Assembly (NCBI GenBank): GCA_029287515.1
Contig: JARFQZ010000363.1
Span: 1-8,144 of the forward strand
Direction of reading: 5' to 3'
DNA from: Lysobacterales bacterium
Lineage (GTDB): Bacteria > Pseudomonadota > Gammaproteobacteria > Xanthomonadales > SZUA-36
DNA length: 8,144 nt
Shown: one piece after another, positions 1 to 6,310 of the stretch
How positions within the stretch are numbered: the stretch's first letter is position 1
Layout of the letters: every line of letters starts with the position of its first letter
The notes under the pieces: model-generated
The model's database searches: none
What the model was told of the DNA's origin: nothing
What the model saw: only the letters and a program-made list of their open reading frames with translations
Made by a program: the position numbers and the translations under genes

Positions 1-1022
1 ACCGAATCGAATTTATTCAGGTACCGCTTGGCGCGGCGCTGCGGCACCTCGGCTCCCCGGCCCCGCAGGCGGGCTTTGAGCTCTTTCGGTTTCAGAACCG
101 CCAGGGTTGCGTGCACCATGATCGCATCGAAACCCTGGGGCAGGCGTTCGACCAGGTCGGGAAGAGCATGCACCCCTTCCAAAATGATAGGCACGCTTTC
201 CTCCATTGCCCGATGCAACACAGCCTCACAGGGCACGGCCAACAGATCCGCCTGGCTGCGGTAGCCATCCGCCACCAGTTGGTCACGGTCTCTTTCCTTG
301 TGGTCCTGAATCGGTAGCGCCTTCCAGGCATTGAAAGATGATGTGTGCAGAATGGGTAGCAGTCGCCTGGGCATCATCATCCGCATGACTTCACGCAACA
401 TGTCGGTAGACTGGATACGCACGATATCGAGCAAGTGGGCGATTTCGGTCGCAATCGTACTCTTGCCGGTGCCCACCGTGCCGCAGATCAACAGCACCAA
501 TGGGCGTGCGCTGCGTTGAAATTCCGACCAGACCAGGTAACGCTTTGCCGCTTTTTTCGATACTTCCTGCCTGAGGCAGAGATAGGTCAGATAACCCAGC
601 TGGCAGGTTGTTATTGTTTCAATGCCAGCCCCCAGGAGCTGGTCGAATATCATGTCGGTAGTCTGTTCGGCTTTTTCGGCCTTCAATCCGCTGGCCTGGA
701 GATAGCGCTCCATCTTGCCGCGCGAAAAAGCGCTGGATGTTCCGCTGAGGCTGTTGACCTGGATTTTAGCCGGGGCAGCCAGCGGTAGCCGGTAAGGTTC
801 CAGTGCACCCAGGTGCCCCTGCTCTTCCAACAGGCTGAAAACACGGTCACGAATGGCGTCGGTGGATATCTCTCCATCTGCAGGCAGGTCATCCCGCACC
901 TGGGTGGCCAGTTCGAAAGCTTCCTCGAATTGCAGGCCGGCATCCAGCAGGCTTCGTATCAGAATCCCCCTTAAAAACGGGACGCGGGTGCTCTCACTCT
1001 GGTTGACAACTGTTGTTTTCAC
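1..1022 (-). CDS. 2-phosphoglycerate kinase-family protein with N-terminal ATP-cone-like domain (partial, C-terminus off the left edge)
   Basis: About 340 residues are visible, reading leftward, with no stop before the window edge. Residues ~5-85 look like an ATP-cone regulatory domain (PFLRG near the start, then SLLDAGL and a helical EEAFELATQV stretch). A P-loop kinase domain follows, with Walker A GTVGTGKST at residues 181-189, then STD (205-207), REVMR (210-214), HTSSFNAW (226-233) and EGVH (282-285). This order is characteristic of the 2-phosphoglycerate kinase family (COG2074), which in methanogens phosphorylates 2-phosphoglycerate to 2,3-bisphosphoglycerate using ATP. The start chosen is GTG at 1022-1020. 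An in-frame TGA lies about 55 bases upstream, there is no ATG between, and the ribosome binding site is weak. The visible part ends in an Arg/Lys-rich helix (RYLNKFDS), so probably only a short C-terminal tail is missing. The family call is fairly sure. The true substrate in a proteobacterium is not, because cyclic 2,3-diphosphoglycerate metabolism is archaeal. Confidence 0.82.
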   Translation of the reverse strand, partial: MKTTVVNQSESTRVPFLRGILIRSLLDAGLQFEEAFELATQVRDDLPADGEISTDAIRDRVFSLLEEQGHLGALEPYRLPLAAPAKIQVNSLSGTSSAFSRGKMERYLQASGLKAEKAEQTTDMIFDQLLGAGIETITTCQLGYLTYLCLRQEVSKKAAKRYLVWSEFQRSARPLVLLICGTVGTGKSTIATEIAHLLDIVRIQSTDMLREVMRMMMPRRLLPILHTSSFNAWKALPIQDHKERDRDQLVADGYRSQADLLAVPCEAVLHRAMEESVPIILEGVHALPDLVERLPQGFDAIMVHATLAVLKPKELKARLRGRGAEVPQRRAKRYLNKFDS

Positions 1023-1067
1023 TAGCTTGTTAAGCTCTGCAGGAACCTGCCAGCAGGGCCAATCCCT

Positions 1068-1079
1068 TGACTTGAGTCA
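1068..1079. repeat. 12-bp inverted repeat TGACT-TG-AGTCA overlapping a candidate -35
   Basis: Perfect 5-base arms are separated by 2 bases and overlap TTGACT at 1067-1072, the best -35-like hexamer in the gap. It may be an operator for a dimeric regulator. A repeat this short can also occur by chance. Confidence 0.3.
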
Positions 1080-1189
1080 CGGAATTATCTGTGGTTTTGG
1101 CCGAATTAAGCAAGCTTGGCAGCCAGAACAACGTATTGCGCGCCGTCTGTGGTATCTTCCTTTGCAGTTAACAGCCACAGGAAAAAGCC

Positions 1190-1193
1190 GGAG
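1190..1193 (+). promoter_or_regulatory. Ribosome binding site that fixes the pap start
   Basis: GGAG lies 9 bases before ATG 1203. It supports this start over the in-frame ATG at 1116, whose extra 29 residues are unlike the family. The sequence from 1203 begins MFQTAELG, which is typical of the N-terminus of class II PPK2 proteins. Confidence 0.7.
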
Positions 1194-1202
1194 ATTCTTT
1201 AT

Positions 1203-2726
1203 ATGTTTCAAACAGCAGAGCTGGGGCAAAAAATATCGAAAAAGGAGTTCAAGCGGCGAGAACTTCCGCTGTGGGAGAACCTGCTTGGATTGCAACAGAA
1301 ATTGCGCCATCAGGGGAAGTCACCCGTACTGATCGACTTTGCAGGCGTGCGCGGCGCCGGAAAGGGCACGTCCGTCAACCTGCTTAACAAGTGGATGGAT
1401 GCGCGCTGGATCGTTACCCATGCATACACCGAACCCTCGGACGAGGAAGCCGAGCGCCCCACGTTCTGGCGTTTCTGGCGCCATATGCCGCCCAGGGGTC
1501 AGATCGGCATCCACCTCAGCGGTCGTTACTCACGGCCTTTGCTTGATTTTGTGCACGGCCGAACCGACCAGGTCGAATTCACCCACGAACTCGACCGCAT
1601 CAATGCATTCGAGAAAGCGCAGGCCGACGATGGCGCCATGGTGCTGAAGTTCTGGATGCACATCAGCCGGGACGTTCAGAAAAAGCGGCTCGAATTGTTG
1701 GAAAACGATCCCCTCAGAAGCTGGCGGATGTCACCCGAAGACTGGAAGCACTGGGAGATGTACGACAAGTTCATCGAGGCCGCAGAGCGCATCATTTCCT
1801 ACACCAACACGGGCCATGCGCCATGGGAAATCATTGAAGGTGAGGATTTCCGCTACCGCAGCCTCCGCGTGGGCGAAATATTGCAGGAACGCCTGGAGCG
1901 TCACCTGATGACCCAGGACATCAGGGAAAAATACCTGGCGGAGTTACGCAAAGAGGTCGACAAAGATTCCGAAGAAGGCTCCGACTCGAACGGTTCGCTG
2001 AGCATCCCGAAGACTATCATGGACGGCCTGGACCTGTCCCTGAAACTGGAAAAAAAGGAATACAAGGAAAAAATTGCCCATTACCAGGCCCGTCTGGCCC
2101 ATCTGCACCAGAGAGCGGCGCAAAGAAAAATATCAACCACTCTGGTATTCGAGGGCCCGGATGCGGGTGGCAAGGGCGGCGCTATCCGGCGGATTACCGG
2201 CGCCCTGGATGCCCGGTATTACAAGGTCTACCCGTTTGCAGCCCCGACCGAAATTGAAAATGCGCATCACTACCTCTGGCGGTTCTGGAATTGCGTCCCC
2301 AGAGCCGGGCGCATGACCATCTTCGATCGCAGCTGGTACGGAAGGGTGCTGGTTGAGAGGATCGAAGGCTTTGCGGGCGACGACGAATGGCGCAGGGCTT
2401 TTGCGGAGATCAACGAATTCGAAGATCAATTGATCGAGCACGGTGTGGTGCTGGCAAAATACTGGATGCACATCAGCAAGGATGAACAATTGCGACGCTT
2501 CGAGGCACGCGAGGAAACGCCTCACAAGCGTTGGAAACTGTGTGATGAGGACTGGCGTAACCGCGAGAAATGGGAAGACTACGCCCTGGCAGCTCATGAA
2601 ATGATCCAGCAGACCTCAGTGCAGAATTCACCGTGGATACTGGTGGAGAACGAAAACAAATCCTATGGCAGGATCAAGGTCATCAGGACCCTGTGTGATG
2701 CGCTGGAAAAGGCCGTTGGAGACTGA
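1203..2726 (+). CDS. pap: Polyphosphate:AMP phosphotransferase (class II PPK2, two-domain)
   Basis: The 507-residue protein is the usual length for two-domain PPK2 class II enzymes, which transfer phosphate from polyphosphate to AMP to make ADP in the cytoplasm. Two PPK2 P-loop modules sit in tandem. The C-terminal one looks fully catalytic: Walker A EGPDAGGKGG at 317-326, Walker B-type FDRSWYGR at 374-381, and a lid/helical segment with KYWMHISKDEQ and KRWKLCDEDW. The N-terminal one keeps a P-loop (GVRGAGKGT, 48-56) and a matching KFWMHIS segment, but at the Walker B position it reads GIHLSGRYSRP (102-112) instead of FDRSWYGR. It is therefore probably degenerate or structural, as known for this class. 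The next gene overlaps its 3' end, suggesting a two-gene operon. A role in recycling AMP when ATP is low is inferred from the family. Confidence 0.93.
   Translation: MFQTAELGQKISKKEFKRRELPLWENLLGLQQKLRHQGKSPVLIDFAGVRGAGKGTSVNLLNKWMDARWIVTHAYTEPSDEEAERPTFWRFWRHMPPRGQIGIHLSGRYSRPLLDFVHGRTDQVEFTHELDRINAFEKAQADDGAMVLKFWMHISRDVQKKRLELLENDPLRSWRMSPEDWKHWEMYDKFIEAAERIISYTNTGHAPWEIIEGEDFRYRSLRVGEILQERLERHLMTQDIREKYLAELRKEVDKDSEEGSDSNGSLSIPKTIMDGLDLSLKLEKKEYKEKIAHYQARLAHLHQRAAQRKISTTLVFEGPDAGGKGGAIRRITGALDARYYKVYPFAAPTEIENAHHYLWRFWNCVPRAGRMTIFDRSWYGRVLVERIEGFAGDDEWRRAFAEINEFEDQLIEHGVVLAKYWMHISKDEQLRRFEAREETPHKRWKLCDEDWRNREKWEDYALAAHEMIQQTSVQNSPWILVENENKSYGRIKVIRTLCDALEKAVGD
2685..2688 (+). promoter_or_regulatory. 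Probable ribosome binding site for the amidohydrolase gene
   Basis: AGGA lies 9 bases before ATG 2698, inside the 3' end of pap. It favours ATG 2698 over ATG 2665 (longer overlap) and TTG 2716, which is also possible with a GGAAA at 2705-2709. Confidence 0.45.
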
Positions 2727-3516
2727 ACGGACCTATCCTCTGATCGGCCCGGGCGACTCTCCGCCATACTTTGATTACAACTCCGGCGGCGCCGCTGCGG
2801 TATTACTGACTGCGGACCACGCCAGCCCGTATTTTCCTGCCGCAATGAATCAACTGGGCCTGGCCGACTGGGTGCTGGAACGCCACGTGGCCTGGGATAT
2901 CGGCTCTGACCAACTGGCCCGGTTCCTGGCCGATGAACTGGACGCGCCGCTGGTGCTGGCGGGCTTTTCACGCCTGATCGTCGATCCGAACCGCAAAATC
3001 GAGCACGCCTCCGCCTTCCCTGAAATCAGCGACGGTATCGCGATACCCGGAAACATGGATCTTTCCGAAGAACAGAAAGCCTTGCGGGTCCAGTCTTTTT
3101 TCAAACCCTATCACGACAGAATTGAATGGCGGCTGCATCAATTCGCCAAATCCGGTACTACACCTGCCATGATCGCGATCCATACCTGCTCACCGGTTTT
3201 CGACCGCATTGTGCGGCCCTGGCATATCGGGATCATGTGGGACAATGACCCGCGCATACCTGTACCGCTGATCCGTCACTTCGAGGAAACGGACGGAATA
3301 TGCGTTGGAGACAATGAGCCCTACTCGGGGCGTCATCCGAACGATTTCACGATCGATTACCATGCAGAACCACCCGGTTTACCCCACGTCGGGATCGAGG
3401 TCAGGCAGGACCTGGTCGATACCGAAGACGGGGCTCGCGAGTGGGCCGGGGTCCTCGCTGAGGGTCTCAAGCCGATTCTCGCCGAACCCGGCCTCTACAC
3501 CCCGCTGGGCGACTAG
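2698..3516 (+). CDS. N-formylglutamate amidohydrolase family protein
   Basis: A 272-residue soluble protein of the FGase family (PF05013), zinc-type hydrolases that remove formate from N-formylglutamate and related N-acyl compounds. Visible family motifs are TADHAS (38-43, with a candidate metal-ligand His41), ERHVAWDIG (61-69), SRLIVDPNR (91-99), IHTCSP (161-166), the YSGRHPNDF segment, and GIEVRQD with Glu234. The expected His and Glu/Asp positions all appear intact, so it should be active. No histidine-degradation (hut) genes are in view. It instead follows polyphosphate:AMP phosphotransferase and overlaps it by 29 bases, so a role in histidine catabolism should not be assumed. The physiological substrate is open. 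The start is uncertain among 2665, 2698 and 2716. Confidence 0.85.
   Translation: MRWKRPLETERTYPLIGPGDSPPYFDYNSGGAAAVLLTADHASPYFPAAMNQLGLADWVLERHVAWDIGSDQLARFLADELDAPLVLAGFSRLIVDPNRKIEHASAFPEISDGIAIPGNMDLSEEQKALRVQSFFKPYHDRIEWRLHQFAKSGTTPAMIAIHTCSPVFDRIVRPWHIGIMWDNDPRIPVPLIRHFEETDGICVGDNEPYSGRHPNDFTIDYHAEPPGLPHVGIEVRQDLVDTEDGAREWAGVLAEGLKPILAEPGLYTPLGD
3513..3516. other. Interlocked convergent stop codons (CTAG)
   Basis: The rightward amidohydrolase ends in TAG at 3514-3516. The leftward aminotransferase ends in TAG on the opposite strand at 3515-3513. The palindrome CTAG serves both, leaving no intergenic space for a terminator. Confidence 0.9.
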
Positions 3517-4652
3517 TCGATTGAAGCCAGCCTTTGCGCAGCGCGTTCCAGCGTTTCGTCATGCTTTGCAAAACAGAAACGGACGATGCGCTGGTCCGGT
3601 GGTTCCTGGTAGAACACCGATACCGGTATGACCGCAACCTTGTGCTCTTTTGTCAGCTGCTCGGCAAAGCGGGTATCCGGCTCGTCACTGAGCGCGCTGA
3701 AGTCCGCCAATTGAAAATAGGTGCCCTGGGAAGGAATAAAGTTAAATCTTGTTTTTCTTAATAACTTGTTAAATAAATTACGTTTTGTTAAGTAAAAATC
3801 ACTCAATTCGAGACATTTTGAAAAATACTCACCCAGATAATCCGCGAGCGCATATTGCATGGGTGTATTGGTGCTGAAGTTGATGAACTGGTGAATTTTA
3901 AGAAACTCCCGCATCAGCTCAGCGGGCGCGACACAATAGCCGATACGCCAGCCCGTGACATGGAGCGTCTTACCGAAAGAAGAAATGCAAAAAGCCCTTT
4001 CAGCCAGGTCCGGGTAGCGGAGCAGGCTGAGATGATCCCGTCCGTCGAAGGTGATGTGTTCATAGACTTCATCGGACACCAACAGGATATCCTTACCTTC
4101 AATCACTCGCCGCAGCTCCCGGATGTCCTCATCGCTCCACACGGCTCCGCTCGGGTTATGCGGGCTGTTGAGAATGATCAGGCGGGTCCGGTCGTTGATG
4201 GTCTCCCCGACCCGCTGCCAGTCGATTGCGAAATCCGGGTAACTCATCGGGATGTGCCGGGAAATACCGCCGTTCAGGCTGACGCACGGGGCGTAGGTAT
4301 CGTATGCCGGGTCAAAAACAATGACTTCGTCGCCCGGACGCACGCATGCTGTGATCGCACAATACAGCGCTTCTGTTGCGCCGGGAGTGACGGCAACCTC
4401 GCCATCTGGCGCTACTTCAGCGCCATAAAGATCGTGAACCTTACGGGCGATTTGCTGCTTGAGCTCAGGAACTCCGGCCAGGGGCGCATACTGGTTGTGC
4501 CCATGGCTTATGTGCCAACTCAGCCTTTCCATCAGTTCAGGCGCCCCGTCGAAATCGGGGAACCCCTGCGACAGGTTGATCGCACCATAATCGCTGGCCA
4601 TTTTGGACATAACCGTGAATATCGTGGTGCCCACTCCCGGAAATTTGCTCAT
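3513..4652 (-). CDS. ybdL: PLP-dependent methionine aminotransferase (YbdL-like)
   Basis: The 379-residue protein matches the class I/II aminotransferase fold and resembles E. coli YbdL across its length: GTTIFTVMS near the N-terminus, INLSQGFPDFDG, HNQYAPLAGVPEL, VTPGATEALY (cofactor-phosphate region), ILNSPHNPSGAVW, SDEVYEHITFDG, and SSFGKTLHVTGWRIGY, where Lys228 should form the internal aldimine with PLP. The C-terminal RIVRFCFAKHDETL carries the substrate-carboxylate arginine. YbdL-type enzymes prefer methionine and some aromatic amino acids with 2-oxo acid acceptors. An in-frame TGA lies two codons before ATG 4652, so no longer start is possible. The nearest purine-rich tract, AAAAGGG, is somewhat distant. 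Residues ~275-307 are encoded by a very AT-rich patch with rare codons, yet the protein stays family-like there (DFYLTKRNLF, TRFNFIP, QGTYF), so the gene appears intact. Exact amino-acid preference is inferred. Confidence 0.92.
   Translation of the reverse strand: MSKFPGVGTTIFTVMSKMASDYGAINLSQGFPDFDGAPELMERLSWHISHGHNQYAPLAGVPELKQQIARKVHDLYGAEVAPDGEVAVTPGATEALYCAITACVRPGDEVIVFDPAYDTYAPCVSLNGGISRHIPMSYPDFAIDWQRVGETINDRTRLIILNSPHNPSGAVWSDEDIRELRRVIEGKDILLVSDEVYEHITFDGRDHLSLLRYPDLAERAFCISSFGKTLHVTGWRIGYCVAPAELMREFLKIHQFINFSTNTPMQYALADYLGEYFSKCLELSDFYLTKRNLFNKLLRKTRFNFIPSQGTYFQLADFSALSDEPDTRFAEQLTKEHKVAVIPVSVFYQEPPDQRIVRFCFAKHDETLERAAQRLASID
3731..3830. other. AT-rich island inside the aminotransferase gene
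   Basis: By hand count, only 22 of these 100 bases are G or C, against well over half in flanking coding sequence. On the coding (minus) strand it uses TTA leucine repeatedly, AGA arginine twice, and ACA and AAA codons, unlike the CTG, CGC and ACC preference elsewhere in the window. The reading frame stays open and the encoded residues are family-consistent. Confidence 0.9.
3766..3796. repeat. Near-identical 12-bp direct repeat pair in the AT-rich island
   Basis: TTGTTAAATAAA (3766-3777) and TTGTTAAGTAAA (3785-3796) differ at one base and are offset by 19 bp. The offset is not a multiple of three, so the repeat is not a repeated peptide. Low complexity makes chance a real possibility. Confidence 0.5.
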
Positions 4653-4744
4653 GACTTGTCAGCTGGCCCTTTTCACTTTGCACAAGCTATCTTATCCTGC
4701 ACGATTACAGTGCATAAATATTATCCGGGGACAACCACCGTTCA
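4653..4744. promoter_or_regulatory. Divergent promoter region between ybdL-like and DUF1538 genes
   Basis: This 92-bp gap separates outward-facing genes and is more AT-rich than the coding sequence. Rightward, TTGCAC (4678-4683) could be a -35, with a weak -10 near 4701-4708 (GATTAC-like). Leftward, TAAGAT (4694-4689 on the minus strand) is a plausible -10 with no strong -35. A GGGGA at 4727-4731 lies 13 bases before GTG 4745, which is far for a ribosome site. Individual elements are tentative; the regulatory role follows from position. Confidence 0.5.
4698..4714. repeat. 17-bp inverted repeat TGCAC-N7-GTGCA, candidate operator
   Basis: Perfect 5-base arms (4698-4702 and 4710-4714) flank a 7-base centre in the divergent gap. 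The site would overlap the weak rightward -10 and sit between -35 and -10 of a leftward promoter, a geometry suited to a repressor acting on both directions. No cognate regulator is visible in the window. Confidence 0.4.
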
Positions 4745-5479
4745 GTGAAAACTCTGTTGCTACAATTTTTGCGTTCCATACGCCAGAGTTTCCAGGACCT
4801 GCTGCCCATCATCCTGGTGATCGGGTTTTTCGAGCTGATTGTCCTGCAACAGGGGGTTCCAAACTTCAGCCAGATACTCATTGGCGGCTTCATGGTGCTG
4901 CTGGGTTTAAGCTTCTTTGTTCTGGGGCTGCAGATGGCCCTGTTTCCGCTGGGCGAGGACATGGCGTACAGCTTTGTCCGCAAGGGTAATCTCTGGTTGC
5001 TCCTGCTGTTTGCATTCACCCTGGGCTTTGGCACGACGGTTGCCGAACCGGCGCTGATAGCGATTGCCGAAGAAGCCGCGACCATCGCGGCCGATGGAGG
5101 GGTCATCGAAAACGCAGACGACGCGCGGGAAAACTATGCCACCGGATTGCGACTGGTGGTTGCGCTCGCCGTGGGCTTTGCACTGCTGGTCGGCGTCATC
5201 CGGATTCTGAAAGGCTGGCCCGTGCAATACCTGATCATCGGCGGCTATATCGGCGTTGTGATCATGACCGGATTTGCTCCCGATGAAATCATTGGCATTG
5301 CATACGACTCCGGCGGCGTCACCACTTCGACGGTTACAGTACCACTGGTCGCGGCGCTGGGAATCGGCCTGGCGAACAGTATCCAGGGACGTGACCCGTT
5401 GATCGACGGTTTTGGCCTGATCGCTTTCGCCTCTCTCACGCCGATGATCTTTGTCATGGCCTACGGAATGTTGTTCTGA
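4745..5479 (+). CDS. DUF1538 membrane protein, first of a tandem pair
   Basis: This 244-residue, very hydrophobic protein belongs to DUF1538 (PF07556), multi-spanning membrane proteins of unproven function. About six or seven membrane segments can be seen, at roughly 20-36, 45-66, 83-105, 135-155, 160-182, 195-212 and 225-243. Conserved signatures are PLGEDMA after the second span, FGTTVAEPALIA (AEPAL at 100-104), AYDSGGVTTSTVTVP (Asp188 onward) and DGFGLIAFASLTPMI near the C-terminus. The charged Glu101 and Asp188 inside otherwise apolar motifs are candidates for a substrate or ion path. The start is GTG; no upstream alternative is evident and its ribosome site is weak. It lies 5 bases before a paralogue with the same motifs, suggesting a heteromeric complex. 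It opens an apparent five-gene operon. A transporter or channel role is inferred from topology and context only. Confidence 0.85.
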   Translation: MKTLLLQFLRSIRQSFQDLLPIILVIGFFELIVLQQGVPNFSQILIGGFMVLLGLSFFVLGLQMALFPLGEDMAYSFVRKGNLWLLLLFAFTLGFGTTVAEPALIAIAEEAATIAADGGVIENADDARENYATGLRLVVALAVGFALLVGVIRILKGWPVQYLIIGGYIGVVIMTGFAPDEIIGIAYDSGGVTTSTVTVPLVAALGIGLANSIQGRDPLIDGFGLIAFASLTPMIFVMAYGMLF

Positions 5480-5490
5480 GCGGGGTGATG

Positions 5491-6291
5491 ATGGATGCAA
5501 TCGTACATTTTGGCGGAACCGTTCTGAGCCTGATCAGGGACGTGCTGCCGATTGCCACGATCCTGATCGGATTCCAGGTGCTCATCCTGCGCCGCCCGAT
5601 TCACAACCCTGCACGGGTTTTTGTCGGGCTGGTTTTCGTACTGCTGGGGCTGGCCCTTTTTCTCGAAGGGCTGGAGCTGGCGCTGTTCCCGCTGGGCCGC
5701 CTGCTGGCGGAACAACTGACCGCACCTGCATTCATCGTCGGCGAAGGCGCCGAAGCGATCCTCGAATTTACCTGGTCGGACTATTTCTGGGTCTATATTT
5801 TCGCCGCAGCCATCGGCTTCGCAACCACCGTGGCGGAACCCGCGCTGATCGCCGTTTCCATCAAGGCCAACCAGGTTTCGGGCGGCACCATCACGGTCAA
5901 CGGTCTCCGTTTCGCCGTGGCCATCGGCGTGGCGGCCGGCGTGGCACTGGGCACGTTCAGAATCGTCACCGGTACACCGCTGCACTGGTACATCATCACC
6001 GGCTACGTGATCGTCATAATCCAGACCATGGTCGCACCCCGCGCCATCATTCCGCTGGCATACGATTCCGGCGGTGTGACCACATCGACGGTGACCGTGC
6101 CGCTGGTCGCGGCCCTTGGCCTCGGGCTGGCGGAAACCATCCCTGGCCGCAGTCCGCTTCTGGACGGTTTCGGATTAATCGCGTTTGCCAGCCTTTTCCC
6201 CATGATCACGGTTATGGCATATGCACAGATCAGCGAATGGCTTTCGCGCAAAAGCAAGCAGGCCGACTCGGATTCTGGACATCAAACTTAG
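5491..6291 (+). CDS. DUF1538 membrane protein, second of a tandem pair
   Basis: A 266-residue paralogue of the preceding protein, with the same motif order: VLPIA in the first span, LALFPLG after the second, FATTVAEPALIAV (AEPAL at 115-119), AYDSGGVTTSTVTVPLVAALG (Asp192 begins DSGG), and DGFGLIAFASLFPMI. It differs in a longer loop before AEPAL (EGAEAILEFTWSDY), a shorter linker after it, and a charged C-terminal tail (SRKSKQADSDSG) absent from the first copy, which probably lies in the cytoplasm and could contact the small regulators encoded next. Three adjacent starts (GTG 5485, ATG 5488, ATG 5491) are possible. ATG 5491 is chosen because GGGG at 5482-5485 is then 5 bases away. Retention of all signatures in both copies argues that both are functional, probably as one complex. 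Confidence 0.85.
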   Translation: MDAIVHFGGTVLSLIRDVLPIATILIGFQVLILRRPIHNPARVFVGLVFVLLGLALFLEGLELALFPLGRLLAEQLTAPAFIVGEGAEAILEFTWSDYFWVYIFAAAIGFATTVAEPALIAVSIKANQVSGGTITVNGLRFAVAIGVAAGVALGTFRIVTGTPLHWYIITGYVIVIIQTMVAPRAIIPLAYDSGGVTTSTVTVPLVAALGLGLAETIPGRSPLLDGFGLIAFASLFPMITVMAYAQISEWLSRKSKQADSDSGHQT

Positions 6292-6310
6292 GTAAGAACG
6301 AGGAACACCC

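Larger units (their letters stand above)
1023..1202. promoter_or_regulatory. Divergent intergenic region between the 2PGK-like gene and pap
   Basis: This 180-bp gap between two outward-facing genes should carry promoters for both. Rightward, TTGACT at 1067-1072 is a good -35 match, but 17 bases on the -10 position reads TGTGGT (1090-1095), a poor match. Two short perfect inverted repeats are visible: GCAGG-AA-CCTGC (1039-1050) and TGACT-TG-AGTCA (1068-1079), the second overlapping the putative -35. No coding sequence is credible here. Promoter assignment is inferred from layout. Confidence 0.5.

Noticed and set aside
28..943. Several short open frames on both strands in the first kilobase, suggesting a broken or gene-poor region
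   Set aside because: One continuous minus-strand frame from GTG 1022 to the left edge encodes a coherent P-loop kinase; the short frames are shadows of it.
1116..1202. Possible 29-residue N-terminal extension of the PPK2 protein from ATG 1116
   Set aside because: The extension is unlike family N-termini, while ATG 1203 has a GGAG 9 bases upstream and begins with the expected MFQTAELG.
3731..3830. AT-rich island as an inserted mobile element or a frameshift
   Set aside because: The reading frame is continuous and the encoded segment matches the family in length and residues, so nothing was inserted. Only codon and base composition is odd.
4653..4744. Riboswitch or rho-independent terminator in the divergent gap
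   Set aside because: No GC-rich hairpin followed by a T-run and no recognisable aptamer; the one dyad has short arms and fits an operator better.
3855..4748. Long open frame on the plus strand opposite the aminotransferase (297 codons)
   Set aside because: It is antisense to a clearly recognisable aminotransferase, has no family-like motifs, and is best explained by codon bias of the real gene.
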